DNA of 33,747 nucleotides from assembly GCA_030267965.1 (NCBI GenBank), contig BRYA01001477.1, positions 1-33,747 of the forward strand, read 5' to 3'. Shown piece after piece: positions 10,376-21,798 of the stretch. Within the stretch, counting starts at the first letter, position 1, and each line of letters opens with the position of its first letter. The translations under genes and the position numbers were made by a program. The stretch is from Triparma columacea (Eukaryota; Sar; Bolidophyceae; Parmales; Triparmaceae). The notes below the pieces were generated by a model that saw only the letters and a program-made list of their open reading frames with translations, was not told where the DNA came from and searched no databases.

Positions 10376-12446
10376 TTAGTTGATGAAATAAGCCTGAAGC
10401 GCACCTATTGCAACTCCAAGTACCCCGCCCATAACTATTAGCTTCCACTCGTCCTCCTCAAAGACAGGGTGTAGGAGTCGTTCAAATTGCTTCGCCGGAA
10501 GCGCTCCCATTCTCTCGCTCATGGTCCTTTCCATGTCGAGAGCTTCCTGCGTGTAGCTCTCAAGGTGCACCATGGTGCTCCCTAGGTCGCTCATTATGGC
10601 GTCGACGGCATCGGAGCGCATGGAGTCCATGGCGGGACCGACGAAGGAACGAACGATGGGACGGACGGAGGCGCCGATAAAATCCTCGCACCCGATTGTT
10701 AGGTGCCGACGGATTAAAGCCTTAAGGGTAGGGGAGTTAGGACCCTCGAGCATCTCCTGCAGTTATAAATGGAGCGATATGCGGGGGAAGGGTTTTGCGT
10801 TAGTGCTTCACTTGTCGCGCCGTAGCTGCACCAACTCTCCTCACCTTGATGATGTTCCTAGCACTAAGAACCTCCGTTGCGGTGATCTTCCCGTAGACCG
10901 CGCTGATCTCCTTCTGCCTCTTCAAGAATAGACCTTGCAGCGTGTAGATCCCGCAGATGTTGATCGGCTCGATGGGCTCGAAGATTATCTTCAGGGCAAG
11001 GTAGTTTGTAGCGCAACCAACAACTAGACCGAAGCCGAGAAAAACGGTCAGGGACTGCCACCCGGGGTGCATGGGCTCGTCGGGGGGATCAGGGTGGAGT
11101 GGAATCCAAATAAGCATTTGGAGAAAGCCTGGTGGGGCAGGGGGGGGTTAGGGGGGGAGAGAAGTGTCGTTTTGGTGGTCCAACTTGTGCTCCACTTGTG
11201 CCCCCTCCCTCCCCCCCCCATCGTGCTCACCGAATAGTCCCCCCAACACCGCCCCGCAGTCCCTGATGAAGCATAGTTCGTCCCACCCGCACTGTATGAA
11301 TACCTTGTTGAGAAGCTCCTTGTTCGCCGTCATGAAGTTTACGACGAACTCTTCGATGTCGAAGACGGAGAGGATGTCCTCTTTGACTTCGGTCATTATT
11401 TTGGCGATAACGACGGGACCGGCCTCACCGCCTTTTACGACCAACTCATCGCGGACGTCGGAAGGGAGTAAGGCCCACAGGTCGGATTGATGCTAGGGAA
11501 GGGAGGGAAAGGGGGGAGGGGGGGGGAGGAGGGTAGGGGGGGAGAAAGGGTTGAGGTAAAATTACTCGGTTGCGGGGCTAATTATGACTCCGGTGAACTT
11601 GGTCTGGCGCGCCGCACGGAAAGCCTCAGAATGTTAAAAGGATATTTTTCTTTCACCGACGTTTCCGTCGTTACTCAGAGTAGATAAGGAAATATTCGTC
11701 ACTGGCTTTTCCCCCCCCTCCCCCCACACACACACAGAAAACCTCACTCCTCTCACCTTCTCGAAAGTAGCCGTGATGACGGTCTGAAGTTTCTCCAGTA
11801 CCACCCCATCGATTTCCCTCGCCACTCTATCCACGTCAAGTTTGCTGAATTCCTCTTTAACGTCAATAAGTTGTTCCGTCATAAGCTTAACCGCCATCCT
11901 CGCCATCTTCTCAGCCTTGAATGGTATTATACCCTCCCAACCTAACGGGAACCCAACGTTCGTACCGGGGATCTGGGGACCGAGACCTATGTAGTTGTAA
12001 GGGAAGAACGTCATGTAGAGAGCTAACCATATGTGGAAGTAGGTGAAAGCGCAAGCGATTAAAGGGATGGAACCGTAGGCGATTATTTTAGAGGTCGAGG
12101 TGTTTAGGAGATCCGAGACTGAGGACGACCAGACGGTTAGGCAGAGGGCGACGAGAGTTGAGATGAGGATGAAGATCAAGCAAGTTTTCAGGGAAGGGAT
12201 GAAGAGGAGGGGGGGGAACGAACCGACCGCCTGAGAGGGTGCATGCGTTAGTGCGTGTTTTTAACCAAGGGGCTCGGGGGTGCGTTTAGGCTCTGCACGG
12301 TCGGGGTATTCGCTTGGTATTTTGTCATCCCCTCTTTCCACCCCTGTTTACCTCACCTTCTTCCCCTTCCCCTCCCCCCCCTTCAACCTCTCCTTCTCCA
12401 TCTTCTTAAACTCCCTCCTCCTACCCTTCTCCGCCGCGTTCCTCAT
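10376..12446 (-). CDS. DUF445 family membrane protein, 5 exons
   Basis: Reading leftwards, exons are 12357-12446, 11757-12230, 11231-11492, 10845-11128 and 10376-10756; all junctions are GT-AG and in phase, giving 496 aa. The N-terminus is very basic (30 residues, Lys/Arg rich), followed by two or three TM segments (L-I-F-I-L-I-S-T-L-V-A-L and I-W-L-A-L-Y-M-T-F-F). DUF445 landmarks: G-C-A-T-N-Y-L-A-L-K-I-I-F-E-P in exon 4; Q-G-L-F-L-K-R-Q just after; and at the C-terminus R-M-x-A-L-P-A-K-Q-F-E-R-L-L-H-P-V-F-E-E, then D-E-W-K-L and a final TM. The family (bacterial YheB/YjiN type, common in algae) has no settled biochemical role; many members are thought to be envelope or organelle-membrane proteins. 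The start codon lies two bases from block copy 2, so the two genes would share a promoter region. Confidence 0.85.
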
Positions 12447-12500
12447 TGAGTCAACAAGTTTTTAGTAACAGGGAAAACTAGGTTAAAAGTTCGGGAAAGA

Positions 12501-12553
12501 AAGACTTTGTGTCGGACTTGTTTTCCGGTTCGGACTTTGTTCGGACTTTGTTT
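12501..12553 (+). promoter_or_regulatory. Repeated g-actttg motifs upstream of copy 2
   Basis: gactttg recurs three times (about 12503, 12532 and 12544), with a related gacttg between. This is the counterpart of the gcactttg cluster before copy 1. It sits between divergent start codons at 12446 (-) and 12627 (+). Regulatory meaning is inferred only from the repetition. Confidence 0.3.
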
Positions 12554-12626
12554 CGATTTGTTATTAAATCACACTTACCTAAACCTCTTCTTATTCACCT
12601 GGGTAGGGACGAAAAACGAAAAGCAG

Positions 12627-15014
12627 ATGAAGATCGTTCCCCAATCGGACCCCTCAGATGACGCTGCAGTACATAAACTGCTTGACACGGAACAAAAGAT
12701 CCCCACAAATGAAGAGGAGAATGAAAATCGATCAACTTCCTTGTCACCCAAGAGGGATTTTGTCTCTAAGGGAATGGGCGCCGACAACGAGGGCGTCGAA
12801 GCTGTGACCTTCGAGAATGCTGCGGTCAGTCTCGGTGTCAATGTACCGATAAAGGCCCCTAGATCTTTAACCATGGATATGTCAAAACTGGATGTTCCCG
12901 AAGTAATAGAAGACATCTGTTTTTATGTCCAACAGCTAAGTGAAGAGACGTCTGTGCCTCGCGAGAAGCCCGTTTGCAGTACAGCTTTGAGTGATTTGAC
13001 AACGGCCGATGTGAAGACACTTGTTGGAGGGATGCTATATTTCCTCAGACAAGAAGTTAATGCTACTGAGAAATTCCTCGAGTGTTATCCGTGCATGTGG
13101 GAGCTGAGCGGGATCATGCCGCACTTTATTGGGTTGAACTTCAGTCTCTTGAAATACAAATTGAAGCCGAAACCCATCCCTGGTAAGGGCGCACACAATG
13201 AGGGCAACGGGGTGATGAAGGCTCCCCGTGTCAGTATGAGAGCCAAACTGAAAAATAGCGGCGAAGTCGTATCTGGATACTTGTATGAGCTCATGAACAC
13301 CAAGAGCATCCCTGCTAAGCAGCCAGTTTGTGACACCGACTTGAGCGATCTCACGACCGGCGACGTGAAGATTCTTGCTGGAGGGATGCTGTACTTCCTA
13401 AGACATGAATTGTTGGAGGAGGACGCTGCTGAGAAGTGCCTCGAGTGTTATCCTTGCATGAGGGAGCTGAGCGAGGTCGTAGGGAACTTCGAGAAAATGC
13501 ACCTCGCTTTTTTGAAAGAGAAGCTTGGGGATAAGCAGAAGCTAGCCAAGGCCAAGCTTTTCTTCGCAGCGGCGTTAAGTATAGGAGATCTGGTTACGGA
13601 CATTATGATGATCGTACAGTACTTTCAGACAAGGAGCTTGTGGGGGTATGCATGGGCGTCCCTTGGGAGTCTCTTGATCAACCTCACTTTACAAGCTCTT
13701 GCTACATTCGCTCAGAATAAAGCGAAGCCGTGGCAGAGACAGGCAAAGGAGCAGTTTTTTGTCTGGTCTCTTGTGAAGCCAGGGGTTGACGCATGGCGCG
13801 TTGCAAGTGGAATAGCACAAGAGGAGGGACAGGCGGTGAATGCACAGACTGAGTTGACGGCTAATAAGAGTATTGAATTGGTGGCAGAGGCTATCCCTGG
13901 GACGCTGATCCAACTGTCTGCGATATTGATGTCTGAGTCTAAGCCTACCAGGAGCGCGCATTTCTCATTTGCGTTCTGCATCTTGACGGCTGCTTTCACG
14001 TCGGCAATCACGTCATGGGATTGGGATTTGAATAAGGAGAATCGGAAGTCGGTGCGATCATTTTACGGGTATATTCCGAGCAATGTGAATGGTAAGATGA
14101 AGGTGTTCGCTTCGCTGTACTTCCTTTCTGCTTTCAACCTGCTTACGCGCAGCTTTGCGTGTGTTCTTTTCTACATCAAGAGCGGGATTTCAGAGGTGGC
14201 AACGCTGCTGGGAGGAGAGCTTCTGATCTACTTCGTGATCAAAGGGTTTAGGCGAGATCTTTGGTATTGGGTGCCCATATACGGTGGCTTCGGAGTGTTC
14301 ATTTCGTGGATATTTCGTTGGGTAATCAAGGTCATTGTCGACTGGACTGCTGTTGTCCAATTTCGACATCCTAACGAGGTTGGCGGTGCGTATTTCACTT
14401 TCAGTTTAGGTTTGACTGTAGTCATGGGTGTTGTTGCAGCGCTGCAGTATGAGAAGGCAGTCGACGATGTCGGCATTACAGACCAGGACGTCGAGTTGGG
14501 CGAGGATAATCAGATTGTCGGAGGAGAAGAGAGCGGATTGGAGGAGAGCACCGTGGTCAAAATCATGATGGTTGCATGTGCTGGGATGGTGGTGTCATAC
14601 GCGACTCTACTAGTGTCGGTGAAGAGAGAGTACCTACATACCTTCATCAGCACGAAAACAGGTAATGAAAGCACTCAAGAGCTATTCACCAAGAGCAAGG
14701 AAGACGAACATAGATTTACGATTTTGGAGACTAATGAGCACAAGTGGGAGCACAAGATTGGCGCAGAGGTCAAGGCGTGGATCAACGAGAGGCTGCCATT
14801 GTGGTTGGAAGAACCTCCAGAGTGGTTCAACGATCAGCGGCGATCCATCATACCTGATGATTTCGTGACCGACCCCGACATCCTGGTGAGGCTCCGGACG
14901 AATAACGTGAAAGAGATAATAGAACAGAGGCGACGAAGCTCCTTGGGGGAAATATTTCCGACGCAGACGCAGACGGCAGGTGGGGATGGGGTTGGAGAGG
15001 AGGAGGATCGATGA
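12627..15014 (+). CDS. XKR-like multi-pass membrane protein, copy 2
   Basis: 795 aa, same architecture as copy 1: acidic leader, two internal repeats with L-E-C-Y-P-C-M, an XKR-like hydrophobic core with G-D-L-V-T-D and E-A-I-P-G-T-L-I-Q-L, and a tail with E-P-P-E-W-F, I-P-D-D-F and R-R-R-S-S-L. Positions 12861-13571 show no difference by eye from 6914-7624. Outside that tract, base and residue changes are frequent, including Q-T-Q-T near the C-terminus where copy 1 has a single Q-T. The loop before the last TM is shorter (no hairpin arm). The frame stays open from 12507, but 12627 is the first Met shared by both copies. Both copies are intact, with many substitutions that keep hydrophobic segments, which suggests both are under selection. 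Function unknown; a lipid-scramblase-like role is a hypothesis. Confidence 0.6.
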   Translation: MKIVPQSDPSDDAAVHKLLDTEQKIPTNEEENENRSTSLSPKRDFVSKGMGADNEGVEAVTFENAAVSLGVNVPIKAPRSLTMDMSKLDVPEVIEDICFYVQQLSEETSVPREKPVCSTALSDLTTADVKTLVGGMLYFLRQEVNATEKFLECYPCMWELSGIMPHFIGLNFSLLKYKLKPKPIPGKGAHNEGNGVMKAPRVSMRAKLKNSGEVVSGYLYELMNTKSIPAKQPVCDTDLSDLTTGDVKILAGGMLYFLRHELLEEDAAEKCLECYPCMRELSEVVGNFEKMHLAFLKEKLGDKQKLAKAKLFFAAALSIGDLVTDIMMIVQYFQTRSLWGYAWASLGSLLINLTLQALATFAQNKAKPWQRQAKEQFFVWSLVKPGVDAWRVASGIAQEEGQAVNAQTELTANKSIELVAEAIPGTLIQLSAILMSESKPTRSAHFSFAFCILTAAFTSAITSWDWDLNKENRKSVRSFYGYIPSNVNGKMKVFASLYFLSAFNLLTRSFACVLFYIKSGISEVATLLGGELLIYFVIKGFRRDLWYWVPIYGGFGVFISWIFRWVIKVIVDWTAVVQFRHPNEVGGAYFTFSLGLTVVMGVVAALQYEKAVDDVGITDQDVELGEDNQIVGGEESGLEESTVVKIMMVACAGMVVSYATLLVSVKREYLHTFISTKTGNESTQELFTKSKEDEHRFTILETNEHKWEHKIGAEVKAWINERLPLWLEEPPEWFNDQRRSIIPDDFVTDPDILVRLRTNNVKEIIEQRRRSSLGEIFPTQTQTAGGDGVGEEEDR

Positions 15015-15167
15015 GTGTTGAAACTTAGCTAGTGTACTTTTAAAACTAGAATTGGTTAGTCTTTGTTTCATTTTAAACCTTATAATAAGCGAGCGAGCCC
15101 AAAGGCCAACTCCACCAGCTTAGGAACCGGATGATGAATAGTCACGCATCCGTAGCATTGTTCGATC

Positions 15168-16073
15168 TCAAACACGTCTTTTTTTATAACCTCCCCCCAC
15201 GATGAAATTTTCGATTCTTGTTAGCACTATCCTCCCATAATAGAAACTGAAGACATACGCGACCAAGCTCTCAAGTGGCGTGTGAAACCACATAGCCGTC
15301 CTGACCGTCTCCCGCCAGACGGTGAAGCATACTAGTAGAGGCAATACTGACTGCAGGTAGAAGCTGACGACCCCGACGACGTCTATCTCACGTGGCAGCG
15401 CAGGGGTCTTCTTGAAGTTGTAGTAGTGCTCGAGGATTGGAATTATCTGGCAGTAGAACAGGACTATATGATCGGAAAAGTCAAAGGTGGTCTTAATTCT
15501 CTGCTGCACGATGAGCGGGAGGTAGTAAAGCACACCTATCCTCAGAAGTACAATCAAACAGTAGAATGTCAGCAGTTCGACAGTGCTAGATTGGAGTGGT
15601 CGGAAGTTCGTGATTCGTTTCAGCAGCGCAGGGAGGAGCGGCAGTAGAGGGACGACGATACTACCGTATAAACTTGTCAGGGAGAGCTTCATGAAGGGTA
15701 GAGGGACGTAGAGAGAGAAGAGGGAAAATATGTAGGATCCTTGGAACTCAAAGGGACGGTAGCATATGTGGGCGAAGGAGTAGCTGTGGCGTGTGAGTAG
15801 CGGGGGTAGGGGACCTCGAAGACATGGTCATCAAAGTGTAAAAACAGTAATCCTTCCTCACCTTTGGTTGCTGCTGCAACAAAAACTACGACCGTCACCC
15901 TCAGTCTCGAACATTCGACCTGATATGCAACCACGATCGATTGCTTTGATTCTATTGACCTTTGTGTACGAGAAAGAGGAGGATGAAGGGAGGGGATGAT
16001 AGAGTCTCAAGAGGATTCCGAGGAGAAGGGATAGCATTCCACAAATACGGGAAATTCGAAGTACTGATGTCAT
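15168..16073 (-). CDS. Unrecognised polytopic membrane protein, 2 exons
   Basis: Exons 15862-16073 and 15168-15783 join in phase: the donor reads caaag|gtgagg, the acceptor ccacag|ctac, and a split Ser codon lies at the junction. The product is 275 aa. The first 25 residues form a hydrophobic signal or anchor (C-G-M-L-S-L-L-L-G-I-L-L). Then come a loop with several Cys, S-Y-S-F-A-H-I-C-Y-R-P-F-E-F, and about five further hydrophobic segments, ending G-G-G-Y-K-K-R-R-V. Within the core are T-F-D-F-S-D-H-I-V-L-F-Y and an R-E-I-D-V-V-G-V motif before the last helices. I do not recognise a family. The di-basic C-terminus could serve ER retention, but that is speculation. It converges with membrane-protein copy 2 and diverges from the MYND gene. 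Confidence 0.65.
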
Positions 16074-16300
16074 TATATCGCCCGATAAGACAAGAGGAGC
16101 TCTGAATCGCGAAGGGTGGAGAGAGCTGGGAGGTTTGAGGGAAGTGGCGACGCCAAAGCAGAGGGGGTTGGAGGATTTTCGGCCCAGGCGAAGAATGAAT
16201 GAATTGGAACGTTGAAGAGGATATATGACAAAACGTTGTACCTAAGTGAAGGAGATCTGGGACTGAAACTGAGCGGAGAGGCGACAAATTTGGGTTTCGA

Positions 16301-17467
16301 ATGTTTCTGGATTGTGGACCTTTTTTCGATTTTGGAAATTTAACTTCCACAAAGCAAACAATAATGAACGAGTTCATCACCCGCTTGGGCAACGACCCTG
16401 CTCAACTTGCTCGCGAATCACAGAATGGTATTCTTGACGTGGACCTCTCCTGCGACCATGGTATTGGATTTGACAAGTCTGCCATTGACGAGCCTTTCCC
16501 AGAGGTGCTCCAGGAGTGTGTGCCTGTGATAGCAGCGATCTACAGCGCGGCTATGGAGAATCAATTGATGGACGGGGAGGTGAGTCGTGTCTAGTGATCT
16601 CAACACAAGTCCCCGAATAATTATCCATAACTGACCGCCCCCCCCACGCCCCAGATCCCCCTCCCTAACCTTTATTACAACCCTTCAACGCCCACTCCAA
16701 TAAGTCCCACCGCCGCATCTAAGTACGCTATAGTAGCTGCGCTCGGCATGTTCCTCGGCAACGAGGGTGGTTACTCTTTCGCCTGCTCCCGCTCCAGAAC
16801 CCTCCGCAACGAGTTCCTAACCTCTGCCGTCCAGGCTGCGATGTTCTGCAGGGACGGGGAGGAGATCGAGGTGAGGGGGGCATGGGTTGTGTGGGGTGTG
16901 TAGAGGGTGAAGGAAGGGTGGAAGGGTTACCGAGCTAACCCATCCACCCCCCCTTCTCTCTCCCCCCGCCCACCCCCCCACACTCAGTCCCAACTCTTCA
17001 CCTGGTTCCACTTCTCCGTCGCCATCTCCTTTATCTACGACGACGTCTACTGGTCCTCCACCCGCCACGTAACCTCCCCCAACCTGTCCATCTCCAAGGC
17101 CTTCCTCTTCAACGACGTAGCCCTAATGAACAAAGCCATGGACGCAAAGCTACCTAACTACGACGGAAGCGTCGGATACGTGCTGGCGTACCTACACGGG
17201 AAAATCAACTGCAAGTGCATGGACCACAAGGTCAGGTGGGGGGGGGGGGGGGGAGAGATTAAGGCTATCGAACAGGAGGGTTGGAAAGGGGAGTTGGTAA
17301 CTGCGGACAAGAAAAGATGCGGGAACTGCGGGAAAGTCCAAGGGGAGAAGGGAGTTAAACTAAAGTCCTGCAGCCTTTGTAAGGAGTTCTGGGTCTGCAA
17401 CGTGGAGTGCCAGAGGATGTCGTGGAAGGTACACAAGAAGACCTGCAAGGGGAAAATCGGAAAGTGA
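16301..17467 (+). CDS. MYND zinc-finger protein, 3 exons
   Basis: Exons 16301-16579, 16655-16870 and 16988-17467, all phase 0, give 324 aa. The first shared Met could instead be 16364 (303 aa, starting M-N-E-F). The C-terminus carries a complete MYND finger at about residues 276-318: C-G-N-C, then C-S-L-C, V-C-N-V-E-C and H-K-K-T-C, the C-x2-C / C-x2-C / C-x3-C / H-x3-C ligand set. MYND fingers usually bind Pro-rich peptides. The roughly 270 residues before it look globular (F-H-F-S-V-A-I-S-F-I-Y-D-D-V-Y) but match no domain I know, and no SET domain is seen. A run of 16 G at about 17236-17251 encodes W-G-G-G-G-G; the frame passes through it intact, but its length is a likely sequencing-error point. 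The zinc finger is firm; the role is unknown. Confidence 0.8.
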
Positions 17468-17641
17468 AACAAAAGAACATTACCTCCTTCGGAAACTCGG
17501 GGTTGAAGGGGGGTGGGAGTGCAGACGGTCTGATGAAGAAGGAAATTCACCTCAAATTCATTTTCTTAAGATTCGCCCCCTTTCCCCCTCCCTTTTTATT
17601 CCCCCCCCCACCCCTCCCCTCCCCTCGTTCTCCCTTTCATT

Positions 17642-20600
17642 TCACCTGATAATGTCCTTCTCACTCCACGCGAATACCTTCTTAACCTTCCCCTCCCCTC
17701 CCCCCCTCCCCATTTCTTCCCTAATGTATCCCCCCACCTCGCTCATCCCAATAATCTCCTCCCTCTTCTCCCCGATGATCTTAACAATAACCTTCCCATC
17801 CTTCCACTCCTCGTCCCCAACCACGACCATATACTCAACACCCTTATCAAGCACATCAGCCTGTATAGCCTGCTTGAGTTTCTTCCCGCTGATCTCAGCC
17901 CTAACGTCCTTCTCCCAGAGCTCTTTAGCGACCCTCATTTTCCTCCTCAAATTTTCCTCCCCTCCCGTCGTGCTAGCAATAACTACGTCAACGTTAGGTT
18001 TCTTTTCCCCTCCCATATTTTTCTCCACCAACGTAAAGACTCTTTCAATGCCTACGCTAACTCCTACGCACGGGATGTCGTCGGTTGAGAACATGCCGGC
18101 GAGACCGTCGTAACGACCACCGCCACCGATGGAACCGACGTGACAACCGTCCTCGATGCAGACGGCCTCGTAGATTACACCGGTGTAGTAATCGAGACCA
18201 CGGGCGAGACTCAGGTCGAAGCTGTGCGTGGGGGGGGGGGGGGGGTGGGGGGGTGNNNNNNNNNNNNNNNNNNNNNNNNNGGGGGTTGAGTTTTTGTATA
18301 AAGTTTGGTACCCAGGGTGTGAACAAGAGGTTCTCACCTAACGCATTCGATTTTACCCATAGCCTCCAGGTACCCGAACATGATCTCCAGATCCTCCAGT
18401 GCCTTCATCGCCACTTCATGTTCCCCAAATGCTTTCTCTTCAATCAGCCCTTTCAGGTCTTCGATGGCGTTATTTCCAGGTTCTCTTGTAACGAATGTAC
18501 CAATCTTGTCAGCAGTGTCTGACGTGATACCCTTGTCAATCATTTCCGCTTTAACAGTACCCCAAGGTTCCTTGTCGAGTTTATCAACCGCGCTGCAGAT
18601 AGTCCTGAATTTATCCGGCCCCACCCCTGAAACCTCAAGTATACTATCGAGGAGTTTCCTATGGTTGACCTTAATTTTGAATTTACCAATCGGTACGCTC
18701 CCTAGTATCTCCGCGGCAACTGCTACGCACTCGCTGTCCGGTACCATCCTTCCATAGTTTCCCGCGATGTCGAAGTCGCATTGATAGAATTCCCTGTATC
18801 TCCCTTTGGCCATTTGAGGCTGATCGCGACGGTAGACTTTACCGATGTGGTAACGCTTCATGTTACCGACGGCGTTCGTGGCGAGGAAACGGGCGAAGGG
18901 GACGGTCAGGTCGTAACGGAGAGCTAGGATCTCACCACCCTGATCTTTGAGGTCGTATATCAGCTGGTGGTGGGGGTGGTGGGGGGGGGGAGAGAGTTTA
19001 GAAAGAGTATACGGTTCGCGCATGTGTTTTGGGGTTGTGCTCTTGCTTGTTCCTACCCATTCAAGTAACTTACCTTACTATCCTCTCCGTATTTCCCCGT
19101 CAACGTATCCTTCAATTCCATAACGGGCGTATCAATTTCCACGGCCCCGTGTCTATCAAAGACTCCTCTAATAGCCTTAAAAACCTCCTGCCTAACGCGC
19201 ATTTGGGAGGGTAGGTAATCACGCATTCCTTTGGCTACTTTAGGCTTACGACGTGACGATGCGAAGGTTAGGAGTTTCGATGTGATTCCATTTGCTACAG
19301 CTCCGACATCATCGTCAGAGCATTCGGATATGGCTAGAGCGGCTTCCTTTACGGTTGGTGTTAGGAATGATACACCACTTGATGATCCTGCCTTTTTAGC
19401 GGCTTTTGCGGCGGCTTTTTTTGCGGCTTTTGCAGCTTTGTCGGCACGGATTTTCTTGATCTTCGCTATCTGGGCTGGGGTCTTACCGGCGAATGCCGGG
19501 TCTGAGGAATCGGGGATATCAGAGGCCTTGGAGGCTGCGGGGGGAGGGGGGGGGGAGGGGTGGGAGGAGGGGGATTAGAGGATATGTAAATGTAATGTCG
19601 TTGATGTTTGATTTTCTACTTACCTCCTTCGTCCCCCTTGTTTTTCTCTGCATCCTCAATTTTCCCTTTAACCTCCTTCCAGATAATCTTAAGTTCCTCC
19701 CTCTTCCCATCTCCCATATTCCTCAGCATATCCCAGACGTTTCTCGCACCGTTTAGGACGTTGGTTGAGGGTAGGGTGGAGTAGGTTGGGTCGTTGATTT
19801 CGCGGATGAAGGTGGTACGGGAGGTCGTTGTCATCTCGTAACACTCACCAAGGACAGAGGGGAGGACCTGAGGGGGTTGGGGAGGGAGGGAGGGACAAGT
19901 TAGTTAGATGTTTTACTGTTAGGGTTACTAAGCATACACCTGACTCCTCTTCTTCCTCTTCTCCCTCCACAATTTCCTTCTTAAAATCCTTTTCCTCAAA
20001 ACCCTAAATCCTCTCAACCCTTCCCTCCCCTTCACCCCTTCCCTCCCCTTCACCCCTTCCCCCCCCTTCACCCTTCTTACCTGTATTTCCTCTTTCCACC
20101 CTTCCTGTATCCCTTCCATACAGTTGGTCCCTCTTGCAAGTGTTCTCCCGATTTCAACGAGCATCCTCTCACCCTTGCTTTTACCTTCCTCCGCCTTCTC
20201 GCTTAACGTATCGGTGAGTTTGGTTTGGTTAGGGGAGAGAACGTGAATGAGGAGAAGGGTTAGGTAGGTTGAATGGATAAGTGGGAGGGAATTAGATAGG
20301 ATATGGTAGGAAGAAGGGAGGACGGATAGGGAGGGGGGGACGTGGGGGGAGTAGAGGGAGAGGATTGAAGGGGTGATTTTGGAGGAGGAGGATGTAAGGT
20401 GAGGGGTGGGGATGGAGGGTATAGAGGAGGTGAGGATTAAGTGATTGAGGTAACCTGCTATATTTGAAGGTTTAAGATGATGAGGTACGTTTGATGGGTT
20501 AGGGTTGTTGTTGAGATGATGGAGGACGATAATGAGGTAGACGATATCTGTAGATGAGGTGGGGGTGGAGGTTGAGGTGGATGTTTGAGATGTTTCGTCA

Positions 20601-20743
20601 TTTCCGGGATCGACGAGTGATGAGTTATTTGGTGTTGTAGTACCATCAAGAGTTATTTGAACATTTGATGAAAGGATTGATAATATATTATCAAATGATA
20701 GACGTGTTGTACCACTGGAGAGGTGAAATTGAGGGAGAGACAT
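17642..20743 (-). CDS. HARS: Histidine-tRNA ligase (HisRS), 5 exons
   Basis: Charges tRNA-His. Reading leftwards, exons are 20081-20743, 19624-19867, 19074-19534, 18338-18963 and 17642-18221; all junctions are GT-AG and in phase, giving 857 aa. Catalytic marks: M-R-D-Y-L-P-S-Q-M near the start of the core; R-Y-D-L-T-V-P-F; motif 2 around [16 protein letters not shown]; the HisRS-specific [17 protein letters not shown]; and motif 3 V-G-V-S-V-G-I-E-R. The C-terminal anticodon-binding domain follows. About 300 residues precede the core: a low-complexity Ser/Thr-rich exon 1, then a Lys/Ala-rich linker. A long N-terminal extension is known from plant-type HisRS, but exon 1 is weakly conserved, so the 20743 start is less sure. 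A Met at 20755 is also possible. A 25-N gap lies inside the last intron, leaving the coding sequence complete. Confidence 0.9.
18256..18280. other. Assembly gap of 25 N in a HisRS intron
   Basis: The Ns sit between G-rich runs in the intron at 18222-18337. The true intron length is unknown. The flanking exons join in phase, so no coding sequence need be missing. Confidence 0.95.
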
Positions 20744-20755
20744 ATTAGGAAGCAA

Positions 20756-21798
20756 AAATGGGAAGAAAATGAAATTTGTGGATGTCCGAAGTCCAAAATG
20801 ATGGGGAAATTGGATGAACAGATGGTTGGATTGGACGGATTGGATGGATTGGATGGAACAACTACGATGATTACGATTACTACGATTACTATGACGACTA
20901 ATCGATGACTATGATGACTACGATGAATGAATAGGACGAATGAAAAGATTGAAAAAAGAGACCGAGATTCTGCCGCTCGTTTTTCATCCCCCGCTCTCTC
21001 TCTCTCTTTCCAAATTTGGAGTAAAATCGGGGAAGGTATGATTTTGGCTGTCTAGATGTAGTTGAAGATATTTTGTTCGTACAATGTTGATTATCCTTAT
21101 GTTGTATGTATTGCAGTTGTGTTTTTAGGCCTTAAATTGGTGTGATTGGTAAATAAATGAGATTGTCGTGAGATCTGTCCGCTCGAGGAATCCATTTATA
21201 TCTCATTTATTCCTCATTTATTACACAATCATCAACATTCATTTGTTTATATATGTATATATAGGGATATATACACACCACGCGCACATACGTACCATAT
21301 ATACTCTCAAATAGCCACGTATTGACAAAAGAGACCACACTCAGAGTCAACGGCATTGCCCGCTGACCACTCTTGAGGTTATGTGCCACAACTTGGAGCA
21401 TTGTTTGTGCCAATACTTGGGGGATTGTTTACGCCACTACCTGTGACATTACTTGTTCCACTACGTAGGGGCTTGTTTGTTAAATACTTTGTACTGTGTG
21501 ACCAATTGTGTGGATTGCTTTTTGACAACTGCTTCACTGTTTCTTCTTGTCGTTGTTGCTGCTGTTGTTGCTGCTTATTGCTGCAATATTTACTGACCAA
21601 TATCATCATCTAACCCCCCCTTTTAACCCCTTAATACACACTAACAACACACCCAAACACTACACCACAACACACTCAGGAATACCCCCCCAAAATATAC
21701 CTACTAAACAAACTACAAACCACAACCCCCCCCCACACACACCACCACCCATCACATCTACACCCATCAATCTCCCCTCCAATTAACCTCTCCCAACC
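20756..21798. other. Divergent intergenic region (HisRS / STT3) with simple repeats
   Basis: About 1 kb with no supportable gene. It holds imperfect gga-ttg[g/a] repeats (about 20825-20860), tacgat/gatgac-type repeats (about 20863-20930), a ctctct run (20995-21010), an alternating at/tata stretch (21240-21270) and a ttgctg-type trinucleotide run (about 21545-21585). The Gln-rich minus frame over the last is read as simple sequence. Both flanking genes start here, so promoters must lie within, but none can be pinpointed. Confidence 0.55.

Larger units (their letters stand above)
12448..15127 (+). repeat. Duplicated block, copy 2
   Basis: Counterpart of 6534-9193, in the same orientation, with about 3.25 kb between the blocks. 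The left edge abuts the start codon of the DUF445 gene, just as copy 1 abuts the start codon of the methyltransferase. Confidence 0.85.

Noticed and set aside
21379..21609. Minus-strand Gln-rich frame
   Set aside because: Arises from a ttg/ctg trinucleotide run plus short repeats; no supporting exon or domain.
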